Source: Kamptonema formosum PCC 10802 | GTDB lineage: Bacteria; Cyanobacteriota; Cyanobacteriia; Cyanobacteriales; Oscillatoriaceae | NCBI RefSeq assembly: GCF_000332335.1 | Contig: NZ_KB235948.1 | Span: forward strand, 5,304,871 to 5,368,870 | Length of the DNA stretch: 64,000 bases | Reading direction: 5' to 3' | Shown: piece by piece, positions 53,054 through 62,067 of the stretch | Position numbering within the stretch: position 1 is the stretch's first letter | How the letters are laid out: the number at the start of each line of letters is the position of its first letter | Translations under genes and position numbers: made by a program | Notes under the pieces: model-generated | The model's database searches: none | What the model saw: the letters and a program-made list of their open reading frames with translations, nothing else | What the model was told of the DNA's origin: nothing

Positions 53054-55162
53054 CTAAGGGCGCGGATTGCTCTGTCCTTGGGCCTCACCGGCTTTGCCTG
53101 CGGAACTCACCACATAGGGGGAGGAGATGGCAGCCACACTGCCGGTGGTGGCCAGCGCCTGGTAGAGAAAAGCCGCCACCTCCGCCCGCGTAGCGACCTG
53201 TTTGGGATTGAGTGCGCCGCGATTGGGATAGTTAACCACCATACTCCGCTCTGTAGCCGCCGCTACCCAGCTGCGGACATCCCCAGGAATAGCACCGGCA
53301 TCGCTGTAGACTTTCAGCACAGTGTCAGTAGAGCCTTTGGGAGAGTAATTCAGTCCCCTGGCCAACTCCACCAGCACCTCAAGCCGGTCGAGCTTTTTGT
53401 CGGGGTTGAAGGTGTCGCCCTGGAAAAAGCCCATCTCATAAGCGTCCCGGATGGCGCTAAAGGCCCAGTGGGAAGCCGGCACGTCCTTAAACGCCACCGC
53501 CTGCCGGCTCAAAATCGGTTTGAACGCTCTGCGAATCATAGCTGCAAATTCAGCTCGCGTCACCGGCGCGTCAGGTTGGAAGTTGCCGTCGAGAAACCCT
53601 TTGATTATCTCTTGCGCCGCCAGTTCGGCAATAAAATCTTTCGCCCAGTGGGAAGCCGGCACGTCCGCAAAAGTCACCTGGATTTCCTTGCTGACCCCTT
53701 TTTCCCGATACTTGGCCATCAACTGGCTGACTTCGTAAGTTGAGGTGCTTTTATTACTCAGTTTAACTGCCTCTACCAGTTCCCCCGGTTTTGCCTTCAA
53801 AGTCGGTGCCAAGTCCGATGGGAACACGTCTGCCGTCCGGTTGAGGGCGGAAAAAGGGCCACTAGCCAAGGACGGCGGATAAATGCTGCTGCTGGGAGAA
53901 GGCGGCAAACCTTTTCCCTGAAACTGGCCGGTGTTAATATTCCGCACGTTGCTGACAAAGGTGACTCGTTCGGAACCGGCAGTCGAGCCGGTGATTTGTG
54001 TGAAATAGTCGTAAGTGCGGGTGCTGGCATCAATGGTGCCGTCAGAGTTCCTGTCAATCCCATATACAGTTCGCACCACGCGAGATTCTGCCGGTTTTTC
54101 CGGGAGAATCAGCTGAATTGCGGCGTTTTCTGGCAATATTTCCAATTCGCTCAAGCCAATTAGGCGGTTTTCCAGATCGTACAGGCGCACCACAACCCGG
54201 TCGCCTGCATACAGACCTCGCATGAATTTAGCCCGCTGGGAAGGCTGGTATCGGAAGTCGCCAATAAACCGCTCCCGCAAATAGCCGGTTATTTGTTTGG
54301 CTTTTAGGGACAGCCGCACAGTGACGTTGGATGGAGTCCCAGAGGGTTGCAAGATGGCCAGACTGAATTCCCCTGGGCCGATCGTCTGGGCGCTGCTGCC
54401 GGCAGTTGCCGGTTGCGCGGGTTTCTGAGTGCCGGTGCCGGTGGCGGGTTTCTCGGTGCCGGTGCCGGTGGCGGGAGTCTGGGTGCCGGTGGCGGTGGCG
54501 GGTTTCTCGGTGCCGGTGGCGGTGGCGGGTTTCTCGGTGCCGGTGGCGGTGGCGGGTTTCTCGGTGCCGGTGGCGGTGGCGGGTTTCTCGGTGCCGGTGG
54601 CAACTAGCTCGGCAGTTGGGGTTTGGGCAATCACGTCGTAGTCCTGCAGCGCCTCCAGCTGCAGCTGTTTCCAGCGCTCTTCTCCGTTGAGATCGTACCG
54701 CACCCGCACAACCGCTTTCAGTTCTAAGTTGGCCAGATCCACCTTCTCACCCAGCCCCCGCCGCACCTGCGACAGGGGAATCACTTCTGGCTCCAAGGCC
54801 ACCTGCTGGGCCGAGCTGGCGATCGCCCTCGCGCCGGTGCTGGTATAAATGGGCACCCACTGGTCATTTTGACGGGCGAACAGTTCGTAGATAGCGTTGG
54901 CGCTGGTTGTTTCTGGTTTTTGGAGGACGTTGAGCTGGATAATTAGAGCGGTTACTTCTTGACCGGCACCCACCAGCCGCCCCAGTTTGAGAGCAGCCTC
55001 CCAACCCGGTTGGGTTTGCGACAGCAGGGGGGCGATTTCCCGCTCAGGTGCCGGCTGACCGGCTGGCAAGCGCTGCCTAGTGCTAGCACCGGCTGTTGAT
55101 GTTGCAAAAGATACAGTGGCTAAACCTAAGGCAGCTAGAGCAAGTTTTGCAGTTTTGTTCAT
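53054..55162 (-). CDS. SLH-domain surface protein
   Basis: 702 residues. Signal peptide MNKTAKLALAALGLATVSFATSTAGA. Domain of unknown type (50-190), then Thr/Pro-rich tandem repeats (TGTEKPATA, about 195-260), a beta-rich middle, and three SLH repeats at the C-terminus (FADVPASHWAKDFIAELA, FKDVPASHWAFSAIRDAYE, VYSDAGAIPGDVRSWVAAATE) that anchor to the cell wall. The protein is exported and probably bound at the outer layer of the envelope. Confidence 0.9.
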   Translation of the reverse strand: MNKTAKLALAALGLATVSFATSTAGASTRQRLPAGQPAPEREIAPLLSQTQPGWEAALKLGRLVGAGQEVTALIIQLNVLQKPETTSANAIYELFARQNDQWVPIYTSTGARAIASSAQQVALEPEVIPLSQVRRGLGEKVDLANLELKAVVRVRYDLNGEERWKQLQLEALQDYDVIAQTPTAELVATGTEKPATATGTEKPATATGTEKPATATGTEKPATATGTQTPATGTGTEKPATGTGTQKPAQPATAGSSAQTIGPGEFSLAILQPSGTPSNVTVRLSLKAKQITGYLRERFIGDFRYQPSQRAKFMRGLYAGDRVVVRLYDLENRLIGLSELEILPENAAIQLILPEKPAESRVVRTVYGIDRNSDGTIDASTRTYDYFTQITGSTAGSERVTFVSNVRNINTGQFQGKGLPPSPSSSIYPPSLASGPFSALNRTADVFPSDLAPTLKAKPGELVEAVKLSNKSTSTYEVSQLMAKYREKGVSKEIQVTFADVPASHWAKDFIAELAAQEIIKGFLDGNFQPDAPVTRAEFAAMIRRAFKPILSRQAVAFKDVPASHWAFSAIRDAYEMGFFQGDTFNPDKKLDRLEVLVELARGLNYSPKGSTDTVLKVYSDAGAIPGDVRSWVAAATERSMVVNYPNRGALNPKQVATRAEVAAFLYQALATTGSVAAISSPYVVSSAGKAGEAQGQSNPRP
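54429..54602. repeat. 27-base minisatellite inside the SLH gene
   Basis: About 6.4 copies of a 27-base unit (GTGCCGGTGGCGGTGGCGGG then TTTCTCG) encoding 9 residues. The repeat is nearly exact in the central four copies. Copy number is likely variable. Confidence 0.9.
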
Positions 55163-55947
55163 AAGGGTATTGCTCAGTTAGGTTTGAGAGAAATCACAAA
55201 CTGATACCCTCAATTTTAGGTGCCTCGCGCAATTGTCGGATGAATCCGGCACCCCAACCCCCTCCCCGCATGCGGCTACTGTTTATAGACATCTTGGGTA
55301 TGTGACCACAGAAAGCCCCTCACCCCCCCAGCCCCCCTCTCCCACAAGGGGAGAGGGGGGAGAAAGAGGGCTGTACAACTTCATGAAAAATTGGCATAAC
55401 AGGGATTTGTGTATAAACCAAAGCCGCTTGCGGGGAGGGGGAGTAAGAGGAGGTTTAGGTAAGCCGACAAAATTTCAATCCTGCTTCTACTGTGCGAGCG
55501 CAAAACTATCAGCCGGTGGCGGATGGCGAGGGGATGCCGGTGACTGTCAGATTGAATTCATCTTAGGAATTTCCAGATATAGCGCGTCTAAATCCTTCGT
55601 GTAAATTTCAGAAACCCGGTTTCTTTAAGAAACCGGGTTTCTGGCAACCCAGCGATTGCGCAAATCATTTAGACCGGCTATAGGGAAGGGGGATAAGAAA
55701 GGTGCCTGCCTTTGCAAGCTGCAATGCGCTACATTACCGGTGGAGAATTCAGCTCTAATTCAGGAATTAATTGATCGCCTGAAATCGAAAAACTAGGGTG
55801 TTTTTGTAGTAAGTATCCGCTGTTGACGTTGCCCAGTATAAGAAACCCGGTTTCTTTAGGCTTCAAATCAGATTGCCGGTGCAGTCGCGACTTTTTAGGT
55901 TATAATGATAAGGAATCGAGAACTTCCCGAAGTAGGGAGCTGAGAAT
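55163..55947. other. Intergenic region with repeats
   Basis: No gene supported. It contains CCCCTCTCCCACAAGGGGAG (about 55340), a family 3 element (55578-55682) and half of the GAAACCCGGTTTC hairpin (55840-55858). Promoter for the Uma2 gene probably lies just upstream of 55948 (A+T-rich, TATAATGATAAGG). Confidence 0.5.
55578..55682. mobile_element. MITE-like family 3, copy 2
   Basis: 105 bases: TATAGCGCGTCTAAATCC, the GAAACCCGGTTTC hairpin, ATTGCGCAAATCATTTAGAC and CGGCTATA. The ends are inverted repeats (GTCTAAAT). Confidence 0.75.
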
Positions 55948-56709
55948 ATGCCGGTCGAGCTGACTGTTGAGACAAGCCCCGAAACCGCCGTGGCTGAGGA
56001 ATGGGAACCCCCCATGCCGCCAACGGATTTAATATTTGATGATGGAGAACCTTTGGAGAGCAACCGTCACCGCATCGCCATGAACGCCCTAATCCGGTCA
56101 TTGCGGCAAGCTTGGGCTGATCGCAATGACTTCTTTACCGGCGGCAATATGTTTATTTACTACAGCAGCGCTCAGGCTCGCAACCGCGACTTTCGAGGGC
56201 CAGATTTCTTTGCCGCACTCAATGTGGATGGGACAAGAGAACGCCTCGGCTGGGTGGTGTGGGAAGAAGACGGTCGCTATCCGGATGTGATTGTAGAGCT
56301 GATGTCTCCAAGCACAGCCCGGATAGACACCGGTAAAAAGAAGGATATTTACGAGCGGATTTTCAAGACAGCCGATTATTTTGTGTTTGACCCGTTTGAG
56401 CCTAATTCCTTGCAAGGGTGGCATTTGGATGCTTCTCAGCGCTATCAGCCCTTGGTGGATTCTGAGCGGGGGTGGCTGTGGTGCGAGACTTTGGGCTTTT
56501 GGCTGGGAACCTGGGAGGGGACAATAGATGGGGAGCCGGCGGTGTGGTTGCGGTTTTACGATCGGGAAGGCAATTTAGTGCCGTTACCGGAGGAAGCCGC
56601 ACAGCAGCGGGCTGAGCGAGCTGAACAGCGGGCTGAGCGAGCTGAACAGCGGGCTGAACGTCTCGCCGCCCAGTTGCGGGCGATGGGAGTAGATCCGAAT
56701 AGCGTCTAG
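55948..56709 (+). CDS. Uma2-family protein with coiled-coil tail
   Basis: 253 residues. Core: NRHRIAMNALIRSLRQAW, RGPDFFAALNVDG, RYPDVIVELMSPSTARIDTGKKKDIYERIFKTADYFVFDP (D-x-V-I-V-E core with GKKKDIYE). A heptad-like tail QQRAERAEQRAERAEQRAERLAAQLRAMGVDPNSV follows, typical of one Uma2 subgroup. The tail codons form a short tandem repeat at 56607-56660. Intact. Confidence 0.88.
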   Translation: MPVELTVETSPETAVAEEWEPPMPPTDLIFDDGEPLESNRHRIAMNALIRSLRQAWADRNDFFTGGNMFIYYSSAQARNRDFRGPDFFAALNVDGTRERLGWVVWEEDGRYPDVIVELMSPSTARIDTGKKKDIYERIFKTADYFVFDPFEPNSLQGWHLDASQRYQPLVDSERGWLWCETLGFWLGTWEGTIDGEPAVWLRFYDREGNLVPLPEEAAQQRAERAEQRAERAEQRAERLAAQLRAMGVDPNSV

Positions 56710-56904
56710 GGGGAAGGGCTGTTGTGGGCGTGCCGGTGGCCCACATGCAGGCCGGTGGGCTGGCAGTTGGGAATTGCCAGCCGAACTGCCTGACGGTGCC
56801 GGTTTACACTTGGTCTAGTGTGTGATAATACGGAGGATGAGATTGCCGGTGTGATTAAGCCATTGATGAGGGTGATACCTTATGGTCAAATCATGTGGGA
56901 GGCG

Positions 56905-56948
56905 GAGCCTCAGACTAAGCTTTCCCAGGCGGGAGCCTGGGAACGAGT
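56905..56948. repeat. REP palindrome
   Basis: GGAGGCGGAGCCTC and TTCCCAGGCGGGAGCCTGGG followed by AACGAG, just beyond the end of the M23 gene. Confidence 0.75.
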
Positions 56949-56970
56949 TAAATTAGTTGTGGATACATTA

Positions 56971-58575
56971 CTATCGGTTGCGCCACTTCCAATAAGCCAT
57001 AAGTGGACTTACTGTAGCACTTAATAATGTCCCTTGATTTGTCATCGCTCCTTGTGTATTACCGTAAGCCTGACCGTTTTCGACTTCAAGATGCAAATGA
57101 TTTTGAGCGCCAACAATACCAACGGTTTCACCAGAATTGATTCGTTTTCCCGTCCATAAACCACTTGAAGATTTCAAATGACCATAAACCCATTGGCGGC
57201 CATCATCAGAGTTAACTTCTACAAAAATATTCCCATCTCCTGAACCACTTAGCCATGCAACTGTTCCGCCGAGTGGAGCTTTAATTGTAGCCCCATTATT
57301 TGCTCCCATATCAAGACCAGCGTGCCAAGTCCCATAATATGAGTAATAACTTTGGTCGTAAGCATAACCAGTAGTCATGGGGACTCGATAGCCAAAGATA
57401 TCATTAGAAAGATCGGTGTAAATCTGCTCGATCCGATCATCTGTTTTCCATCGTTGATCTCCTCCCCCCCCAACAGGATTCTGCTCAAATCCATTATTAT
57501 CTCCACTTTGCTGATCCCACTGACTTTCGCTTAATGAAGAAAGAGCACCGTAGTAACCTAACGTTACATCACCAATCCAAGTTCCTTTCGAGCCCCAATA
57601 ACCAATGTCTGTCCATTTTTCGTTCGGTAAAAACTTGCTGCCGTTAGAACGTCTGACGTAAACCCCATCGTCATTAGATACTATTGCATCAGCTTTCCCA
57701 TCTCCCGTTACATCACCAAAACCTGTTACTCTCGAGCCCCAATAACCAATGTCTGTCCATTTTTCGTTCGGTAAAAACTTGCTGCCATCGGAACGTCTGA
57801 CATAAACCCCTTCGTTATTAGATACGATGGCATCAGCTTTCCCATCTCCCGTTACATCAGCAAACCAGGTTCCTTTCGTTCCCCAATAACCAATGTCTGT
57901 CCATTTTTCGTTCGGCAAAAACTTGCTGCCATCCGAACGTCTGACATAAACCCCTTCGTTATTAGATACGATGGCATCAGCTTTCCCATCTCCCGTTACA
58001 TCTGTACTGTTATAGGCTTGCTCAACAGCGATCTGCTGATTATCTATAACAACAAAGCTGGAATCATCTTCTGTCTGAATCCGCAGCAACTCTGAGTCAC
58101 TCAGCGGTAAACCTAAGACAACGTTCTTAAACAACTCTCCCTCATCGCCACGAGTATCCCAACCAGGATTGAGCAAGACATCAAACTTGTGGCCGATTTC
58201 CTCAATCAAAACTTCTTCAACTTGTCGAACGTCACCGCCCAGCAAGGAATCAGCTAAATAAATTGTGTTCTCAGTTTTGGAAAAAGCTCCCTGCGCCCCA
58301 TTCATGGCTGCATCATTCAGAATTTGCAGGTGGGGCATGCTGTCAAAAATCCCGGCAGCGCCATTTTGAACCAGCAGATTAGCAGCGTTTTGATTAGCAA
58401 TCTCAAAAACTCGATCCAGTCGTTCTAAAGCAGTGGGTGAAGAGAAAAACTCCTGCAACTGGGATTGAACCCCAGTCAAAGCTGAGTTGAGGACATTGGC
58501 ACTTTGGGGCGAAATTTTTAGGGTATTCTCATCTCCCCAAAAAGGTGGAGATCCTGAAAGCGATAAATCAGACAT
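56971..58575 (-). CDS. M23 peptidase with FG-GAP-like repeats
   Basis: 534 residues. The N-terminal domain (about 20-190) with VLIEEIGHKFDVLLNPGWDTRGDEGELF and VVIDNQQIAVEQAY is common at the front of cyanobacterial secreted calcium-binding proteins. Three near-identical 48-residue repeats (192-335) start DVTGDGKADAIVSN, calcium-binding FG-GAP/VCBS type. C-terminal LytM/M23 domain (about 395-520): zinc ligands H418 and D422 (HAGLDMG), and H493/H495 in NHLHLEV, with H466 in YGHL. It probably cleaves peptidoglycan or a protein outside the cell. No classical signal peptide; such proteins usually leave by type I export. Confidence 0.88.
   Translation of the reverse strand: MSDLSLSGSPPFWGDENTLKISPQSANVLNSALTGVQSQLQEFFSSPTALERLDRVFEIANQNAANLLVQNGAAGIFDSMPHLQILNDAAMNGAQGAFSKTENTIYLADSLLGGDVRQVEEVLIEEIGHKFDVLLNPGWDTRGDEGELFKNVVLGLPLSDSELLRIQTEDDSSFVVIDNQQIAVEQAYNSTDVTGDGKADAIVSNNEGVYVRRSDGSKFLPNEKWTDIGYWGTKGTWFADVTGDGKADAIVSNNEGVYVRRSDGSKFLPNEKWTDIGYWGSRVTGFGDVTGDGKADAIVSNDDGVYVRRSNGSKFLPNEKWTDIGYWGSKGTWIGDVTLGYYGALSSLSESQWDQQSGDNNGFEQNPVGGGGDQRWKTDDRIEQIYTDLSNDIFGYRVPMTTGYAYDQSYYSYYGTWHAGLDMGANNGATIKAPLGGTVAWLSGSGDGNIFVEVNSDDGRQWVYGHLKSSSGLWTGKRINSGETVGIVGAQNHLHLEVENGQAYGNTQGAMTNQGTLLSATVSPLMAYWKWRNR
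57571..58002. repeat. Three 144-base repeats inside the M23 gene
   Basis: Encodes three 48-residue units, which are nearly identical at nucleotide level, indicating recent amplification or gene conversion. Confidence 0.9.
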
Positions 58576-58736
58576 GGAGATTTATACTCTGTTAGCGATT
58601 TCCTAATATCATACTCTCTAACTTTTAGCTTTTACAAGCCTAAAACAGTACATTTAGCACCCAATTCCCCTAACCATCCTGAATAAATTTGGTAGGATTT
58701 GGCAGGATTCGGTTGACAAAGTAGGATTTGGTAGGA

Positions 58737-58910
58737 TATAGTAACCCAAGTTGCTACTTACCAGTGAGTCAGGTGAGCTCCCCCCCTAGCCGGGGCGGGC
58801 AAGGTGCCACCGGCACTACAAAAGGGAGGGACATACTCAAAGCCCTCCTTTTTAAGGGGGGTTTGGGGGGATCTGGATGCCCAGACTTGTAGGTAGCAAC
58901 TTGAGTTATA
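58737..58910. mobile_element. MITE-like family 5
   Basis: 174 bases. Left end TATAGTAACCCAAGTTGC and right end (reverse complement) TATAACTCAAGTTGC form terminal inverted repeats with TA on both sides. Internally AGCCCTCCTTTTTAAGGGGG. Only copy seen here. Lies between the M23 gene and the tandem repeats. Confidence 0.65.
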
Positions 58911-58961
58911 GTAAACAAACCCGTCTTGGCCCACCGGCGCAGGCGAGACATCTGGGCCCAC

Positions 58962-59215
58962 GCCATCCAGACGCAGCACCGGCGTCTCCCCTGTCCTCAA
59001 GAGTGTCCACCGGAAACACTCGTAACGCCCCCCCGGTGGAGAGCGTCGAGACATCTGCGCCCACGCCATCCAGACGTAGCACCGGCGTCTCGCCTGTCCT
59101 CAAAGGTGTCCACCGGAAACACTCGTAACGCCCACCCCCGCCGGTGTGAGCACGAGAGACTCGTGACGCCATCCAGACGTAGCACAGGCGTCTCGCCTGT
59201 CCTCAGAAGTGCAGA
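58962..59215. repeat. 103-base tandem repeats upstream of the STAND gene
   Basis: Unit starts GCCATCCAGACG at 58962, 59065 and 59168, so the period is 103 bases; the third copy is partial. Each unit includes GGCGTCTCGCCTGTCC, an inverted motif, and GTCCACCGGAAACACTCGTA. Confidence 0.88.
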
Positions 59216-59258
59216 TTGTAAAAAAACAGTAAAACTATATATTGAGCTGCGCTCACCT

Positions 59259-60635
59259 ATGAACGTTGAAGATGTTTTAGAATGGGTTGAGAATTTGATG
59301 GTTGAGAAAACTGGAGAACCGCTCACACCCATACAGGAAGCGATAATAACGGGTGTTTGGCAGCGACAAAAATATCCTCAAATAGCTAAAGATTTTCATT
59401 GCAGCGAATCTCACGTTAAGAAAGAAGCTGCTAAGTTATGGGAAAAGCTGGCTGAAGAATTAGGAGAAGACCTCAAAAAATCAAATTTTCGCTCCAAGCT
59501 AGAAAAAAGACATAGGGTTTCTCAAGCGCACCCTCAGGGCAACTGCTTATTCCAAATTGATACCATTAATATTGGCGGTCAATTCATACAAACTACCAAA
59601 GATTCGCCAACGAGATCGCCCTCTCCCGCTGACTCGCCCCAAAACAATCACCTATCGCCAAGAATCGATTTAAAAGACGCACCGGCACCGGCTATCTTCC
59701 ACAACCGCACCGCAGAACTCTCCACCCTCAAACAGTGGATTCTACACGCACGCACCCGCTTGATTGCGATCTACGGCTTAAGTGAAATTGGCAAAAGCGC
59801 ACTTGCGGTCAAACTCATCGAAGACATTCAAACCGAATTTGATTATATTATCTGGCGAAGTCTCAGCAACACTCCCACACTTGCCAGCCTCCAAACCGAG
59901 CTCACCCAATTTTTCTCACAGTCGCAACACCCCCCCTTACCTACAGTCCTCGATTATTTTCGCTCCTCTCGCTGTTTAGTGATCCTGGAAGACCTGCAGA
60001 ATATTTTCAGTCCCGGCGAACTAGCCGGTCAATATTTACCAGGCTATGAAGATTATAGCAAATTCTTTAAACAAGTTGCCACATCCTCTCATAACAGCTG
60101 TTTAATCCTCCTCAGCGGGGAAAAACCCAGAGACATCACTGCTTTAGAAGGTGACAGCCGGCTCGCGCGGACATTACACCTGCAAGGGTTAGGAGAACAT
60201 GCCGGTGAAATATTCAGAGAAAAAGGATTAACAGATGAGGAAAAGTGGTCTGAATTAATTACCCTGTATCAGGGCCACCCTTCCTGGCTAAACATCATAG
60301 CTTCAACCATTGTGGAACTATTTAACGGGAGCGTGTCTCTGTTTTTAGCCGGTCGCACTCATATCTTTTTAGGGGACTTAGAACCCCTTTTAGAATCTCA
60401 CTTAGAGCGCTTATCGGAGTTAGAAACAAAGGTGAGCTACTGGTTAGCGAGTCAAGATGAAGCTGTAGATATTTCACAGCAACCGGCTGACAGTGACTTG
60501 TGCCAATCAGATGTTTGGCAAGCCATACAATCTTTAGCGCGACGCAGCTTAGTGGAAAAAGTGCAAGTGGGAGCGCGAGCGATGTTTCAGCTCAATCCTG
60601 TATTTCAACAATACATTCAGTGCAAGTTTAAATAG
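59259..60635 (+). CDS. STAND NTPase with vMAP-type N-terminal domain
   Basis: 458 residues. The N-terminal helical domain (1-85) with EPLTPIQEAIITGVWQRQKYPQIAKDFHCSESHVKKEAAKLWEKL is the HTH-like domain typical of vWA-MoxR-associated STAND proteins. The NB-ARC-like ATPase has Walker A GLSEIGKS (173-180) and Walker B CLVILEDLQN (about 236-245). The C-terminus is a winged-helix region, with no WD40 or TPR sensor. ATG 59259 chosen because the conserved domain begins there; upstream frame is tandem repeat. Family members act as signal-triggered switches, some in phage defence; role here unknown. Confidence 0.85.
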   Translation: MNVEDVLEWVENLMVEKTGEPLTPIQEAIITGVWQRQKYPQIAKDFHCSESHVKKEAAKLWEKLAEELGEDLKKSNFRSKLEKRHRVSQAHPQGNCLFQIDTINIGGQFIQTTKDSPTRSPSPADSPQNNHLSPRIDLKDAPAPAIFHNRTAELSTLKQWILHARTRLIAIYGLSEIGKSALAVKLIEDIQTEFDYIIWRSLSNTPTLASLQTELTQFFSQSQHPPLPTVLDYFRSSRCLVILEDLQNIFSPGELAGQYLPGYEDYSKFFKQVATSSHNSCLILLSGEKPRDITALEGDSRLARTLHLQGLGEHAGEIFREKGLTDEEKWSELITLYQGHPSWLNIIASTIVELFNGSVSLFLAGRTHIFLGDLEPLLESHLERLSELETKVSYWLASQDEAVDISQQPADSDLCQSDVWQAIQSLARRSLVEKVQVGARAMFQLNPVFQQYIQCKFK

Positions 60636-60668
60636 CAAAAAGCGCCCCCCTTTCGGAGAGCGCTTTTG
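60636..60668. terminator. Bidirectional terminator between STAND gene and psbA
   Basis: AAAAAGCGCCCCCCTTTCGG then AGAGCGCTTTT: a GC-rich stem with A-run on the left and T-run on the right, immediately downstream of both convergent genes. Confidence 0.75.
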
Positions 60669-60713
60669 ATTGCTACAGAGACGCGACATCTCGCGTCTCT
60701 GCATAGAGAAGAA

Positions 60714-61775
60714 TTAGCCCTTGATAGCGGGAGCTTCAACAGAAGCCAAGTCGAGCGGGAAGTTGTGAGCGTTGCGCTCGTGCATCACTTCCATACCCAG
60801 GTTGGCGCGGTTGATCACATCAGCCCAAGTATTGATAACCCGACCTTGCGAGTCAATCACAGACTGGTTGAAGTTGAAACCGTTCAGGTTGAACGCCATC
60901 GTGCTGATTCCCAGAGCGGTGAACCAGATGCCAATAACCGGCCAAGCACCCAAGAAGAAGTGCAGAGAGCGGCTGTTGTTGAAGGAAGCGTATTGGAAAA
61001 TCAGGCGACCGAAGTAGCCGTGAGCTGCAACGATGTTGTAGGTTTCTTCTTCTTGACCGAACTTGTAACCGTAGTTTTGAGATTCAGTTTCAGTGGTTTC
61101 GCGAACCAGAGAAGAAGTCACCAGAGAACCGTGCATGGCAGAGAACAAGCTACCGCCGAACACACCGGCAACACCGAGCATGTGGAACGGGTGCATCAGG
61201 ATATTGTGCTCAGCTTGGAACACCAACATGAAGTTGAAAGTTCCGCTGATACCCAGAGGCATACCATCCGAGAAAGAACCTTGACCGATCGGGTAGATCA
61301 AGAACACTGCAGTTGCAGCAGCAACCGGAGCGCTGTAAGCTACGCAGATCCAAGGACGCATACCGAGCCGGTAGCTGAGTTCCCACTCACGCCCCATGTA
61401 GCAGAAGACGCCAATCAGGAAGTGGAAAATCACCAACTGGTACGGGCCGCCATTATACAGCCACTCATCCAGAGAAGCCGCTTCCCAAATCGGGTAGAAG
61501 TGCAGACCGATAGCATTGGAGCTGGGGACAACCGCACCGCTGATAATGTTGTTGCCATAGAGCAGAGAACCTGCGACCGGCTCGCGGATGCCATCGATGT
61601 CCACTGGGGGAGCTGCCACAAAGGCGATGATGTAGCAGATGGTGGCGGTGAGCAGGGTGGGGATCATCAGGACGCCGAACCAGCCGACATAGATGCGGTT
61701 TTCGGTGGATGTGACCCAGCTGCAGAACCGTTCCCAGACATTGGCGCTCTCACGGCGCTGTAAGGTGGTGGTCAT
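60714..61775 (-). CDS. psbA: Photosystem II D1 protein
   Basis: 353 residues, complete. Functional residues are all present: Y161, D170, H190, H198, H215, H252, S264, H332, E333, H337, D342 and A344. The C-terminal extension after A344 is nine residues (SVEAPAIKG) and would be removed by CtpA. Residue 130 is Glu (GREWELSYR), as in the high-light or stress-type D1 isoform rather than Gln of the constitutive type. Only psbA copy in the window. Flanked by a convergent STAND gene. Confidence 0.98.
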   Translation of the reverse strand: MTTTLQRRESANVWERFCSWVTSTENRIYVGWFGVLMIPTLLTATICYIIAFVAAPPVDIDGIREPVAGSLLYGNNIISGAVVPSSNAIGLHFYPIWEAASLDEWLYNGGPYQLVIFHFLIGVFCYMGREWELSYRLGMRPWICVAYSAPVAAATAVFLIYPIGQGSFSDGMPLGISGTFNFMLVFQAEHNILMHPFHMLGVAGVFGGSLFSAMHGSLVTSSLVRETTETESQNYGYKFGQEEETYNIVAAHGYFGRLIFQYASFNNSRSLHFFLGAWPVIGIWFTALGISTMAFNLNGFNFNQSVIDSQGRVINTWADVINRANLGMEVMHERNAHNFPLDLASVEAPAIKG

Positions 61776-61821
61776 GTGTTTATGAGTGCTATTGAATTAT
61801 CGAGGTTCGTATGATGTTTCT

Positions 61822-61850
61822 ATCTTAACCAGCCTGTTAAGGTTTGTAAA
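61822..61850 (-). promoter_or_regulatory. Predicted psbA promoter
   Basis: On the minus strand, TTTACA (61845-61850) and TAAGAT (61822-61827) with 17 bases between, a standard sigma-70-type pair. It would give an untranslated leader of roughly 40 bases before the ATG. Confidence 0.7.
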
Positions 61851-61963
61851 GGGGTTGAACCAGCATTTGTTCTGATGCGAGAGATAAGTTTTGCTTATCA
61901 GACCCAGGGGGGGTGGCCGGCGGCATTTGGCCGAGGACCTCAGTTATCCCTCTTCCTCTTCGA

Positions 61964-62023
61964 TCTTGGCGTCCTACCCTGCGGGAAGCCGCTGGCGCGT
62001 CTATGGCGTCTTGGCGGTTCATT
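61964..62023. repeat. Dispersed repeat, third copy
   Basis: CTTGGCGTCCTACCCTGCGG, GAAGCCGCTGGCGCGTCTAT, GGCGTCTTGGCGGTTCATT; same order and orientation as 1643-1701. Confidence 0.75.
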
Positions 62024-62067
62024 ATTAGCGATCGCCGGCACACCGCCCCTCCCATCACCGCAAAGCC

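Noticed and set aside
54304-54690. Gly/Pro-rich frames in and opposite the SLH gene
   Set aside because: Products of the 27-base minisatellite read in other frames.
58758-59332. Minus-strand frames upstream of the STAND gene sharing TGETPVLRLDGV
   Set aside because: They are translations of the 103-bp tandem repeats.
60666-61763. 365-codon frame opposite psbA
   Set aside because: Antisense shadow of the highly biased psbA codons.
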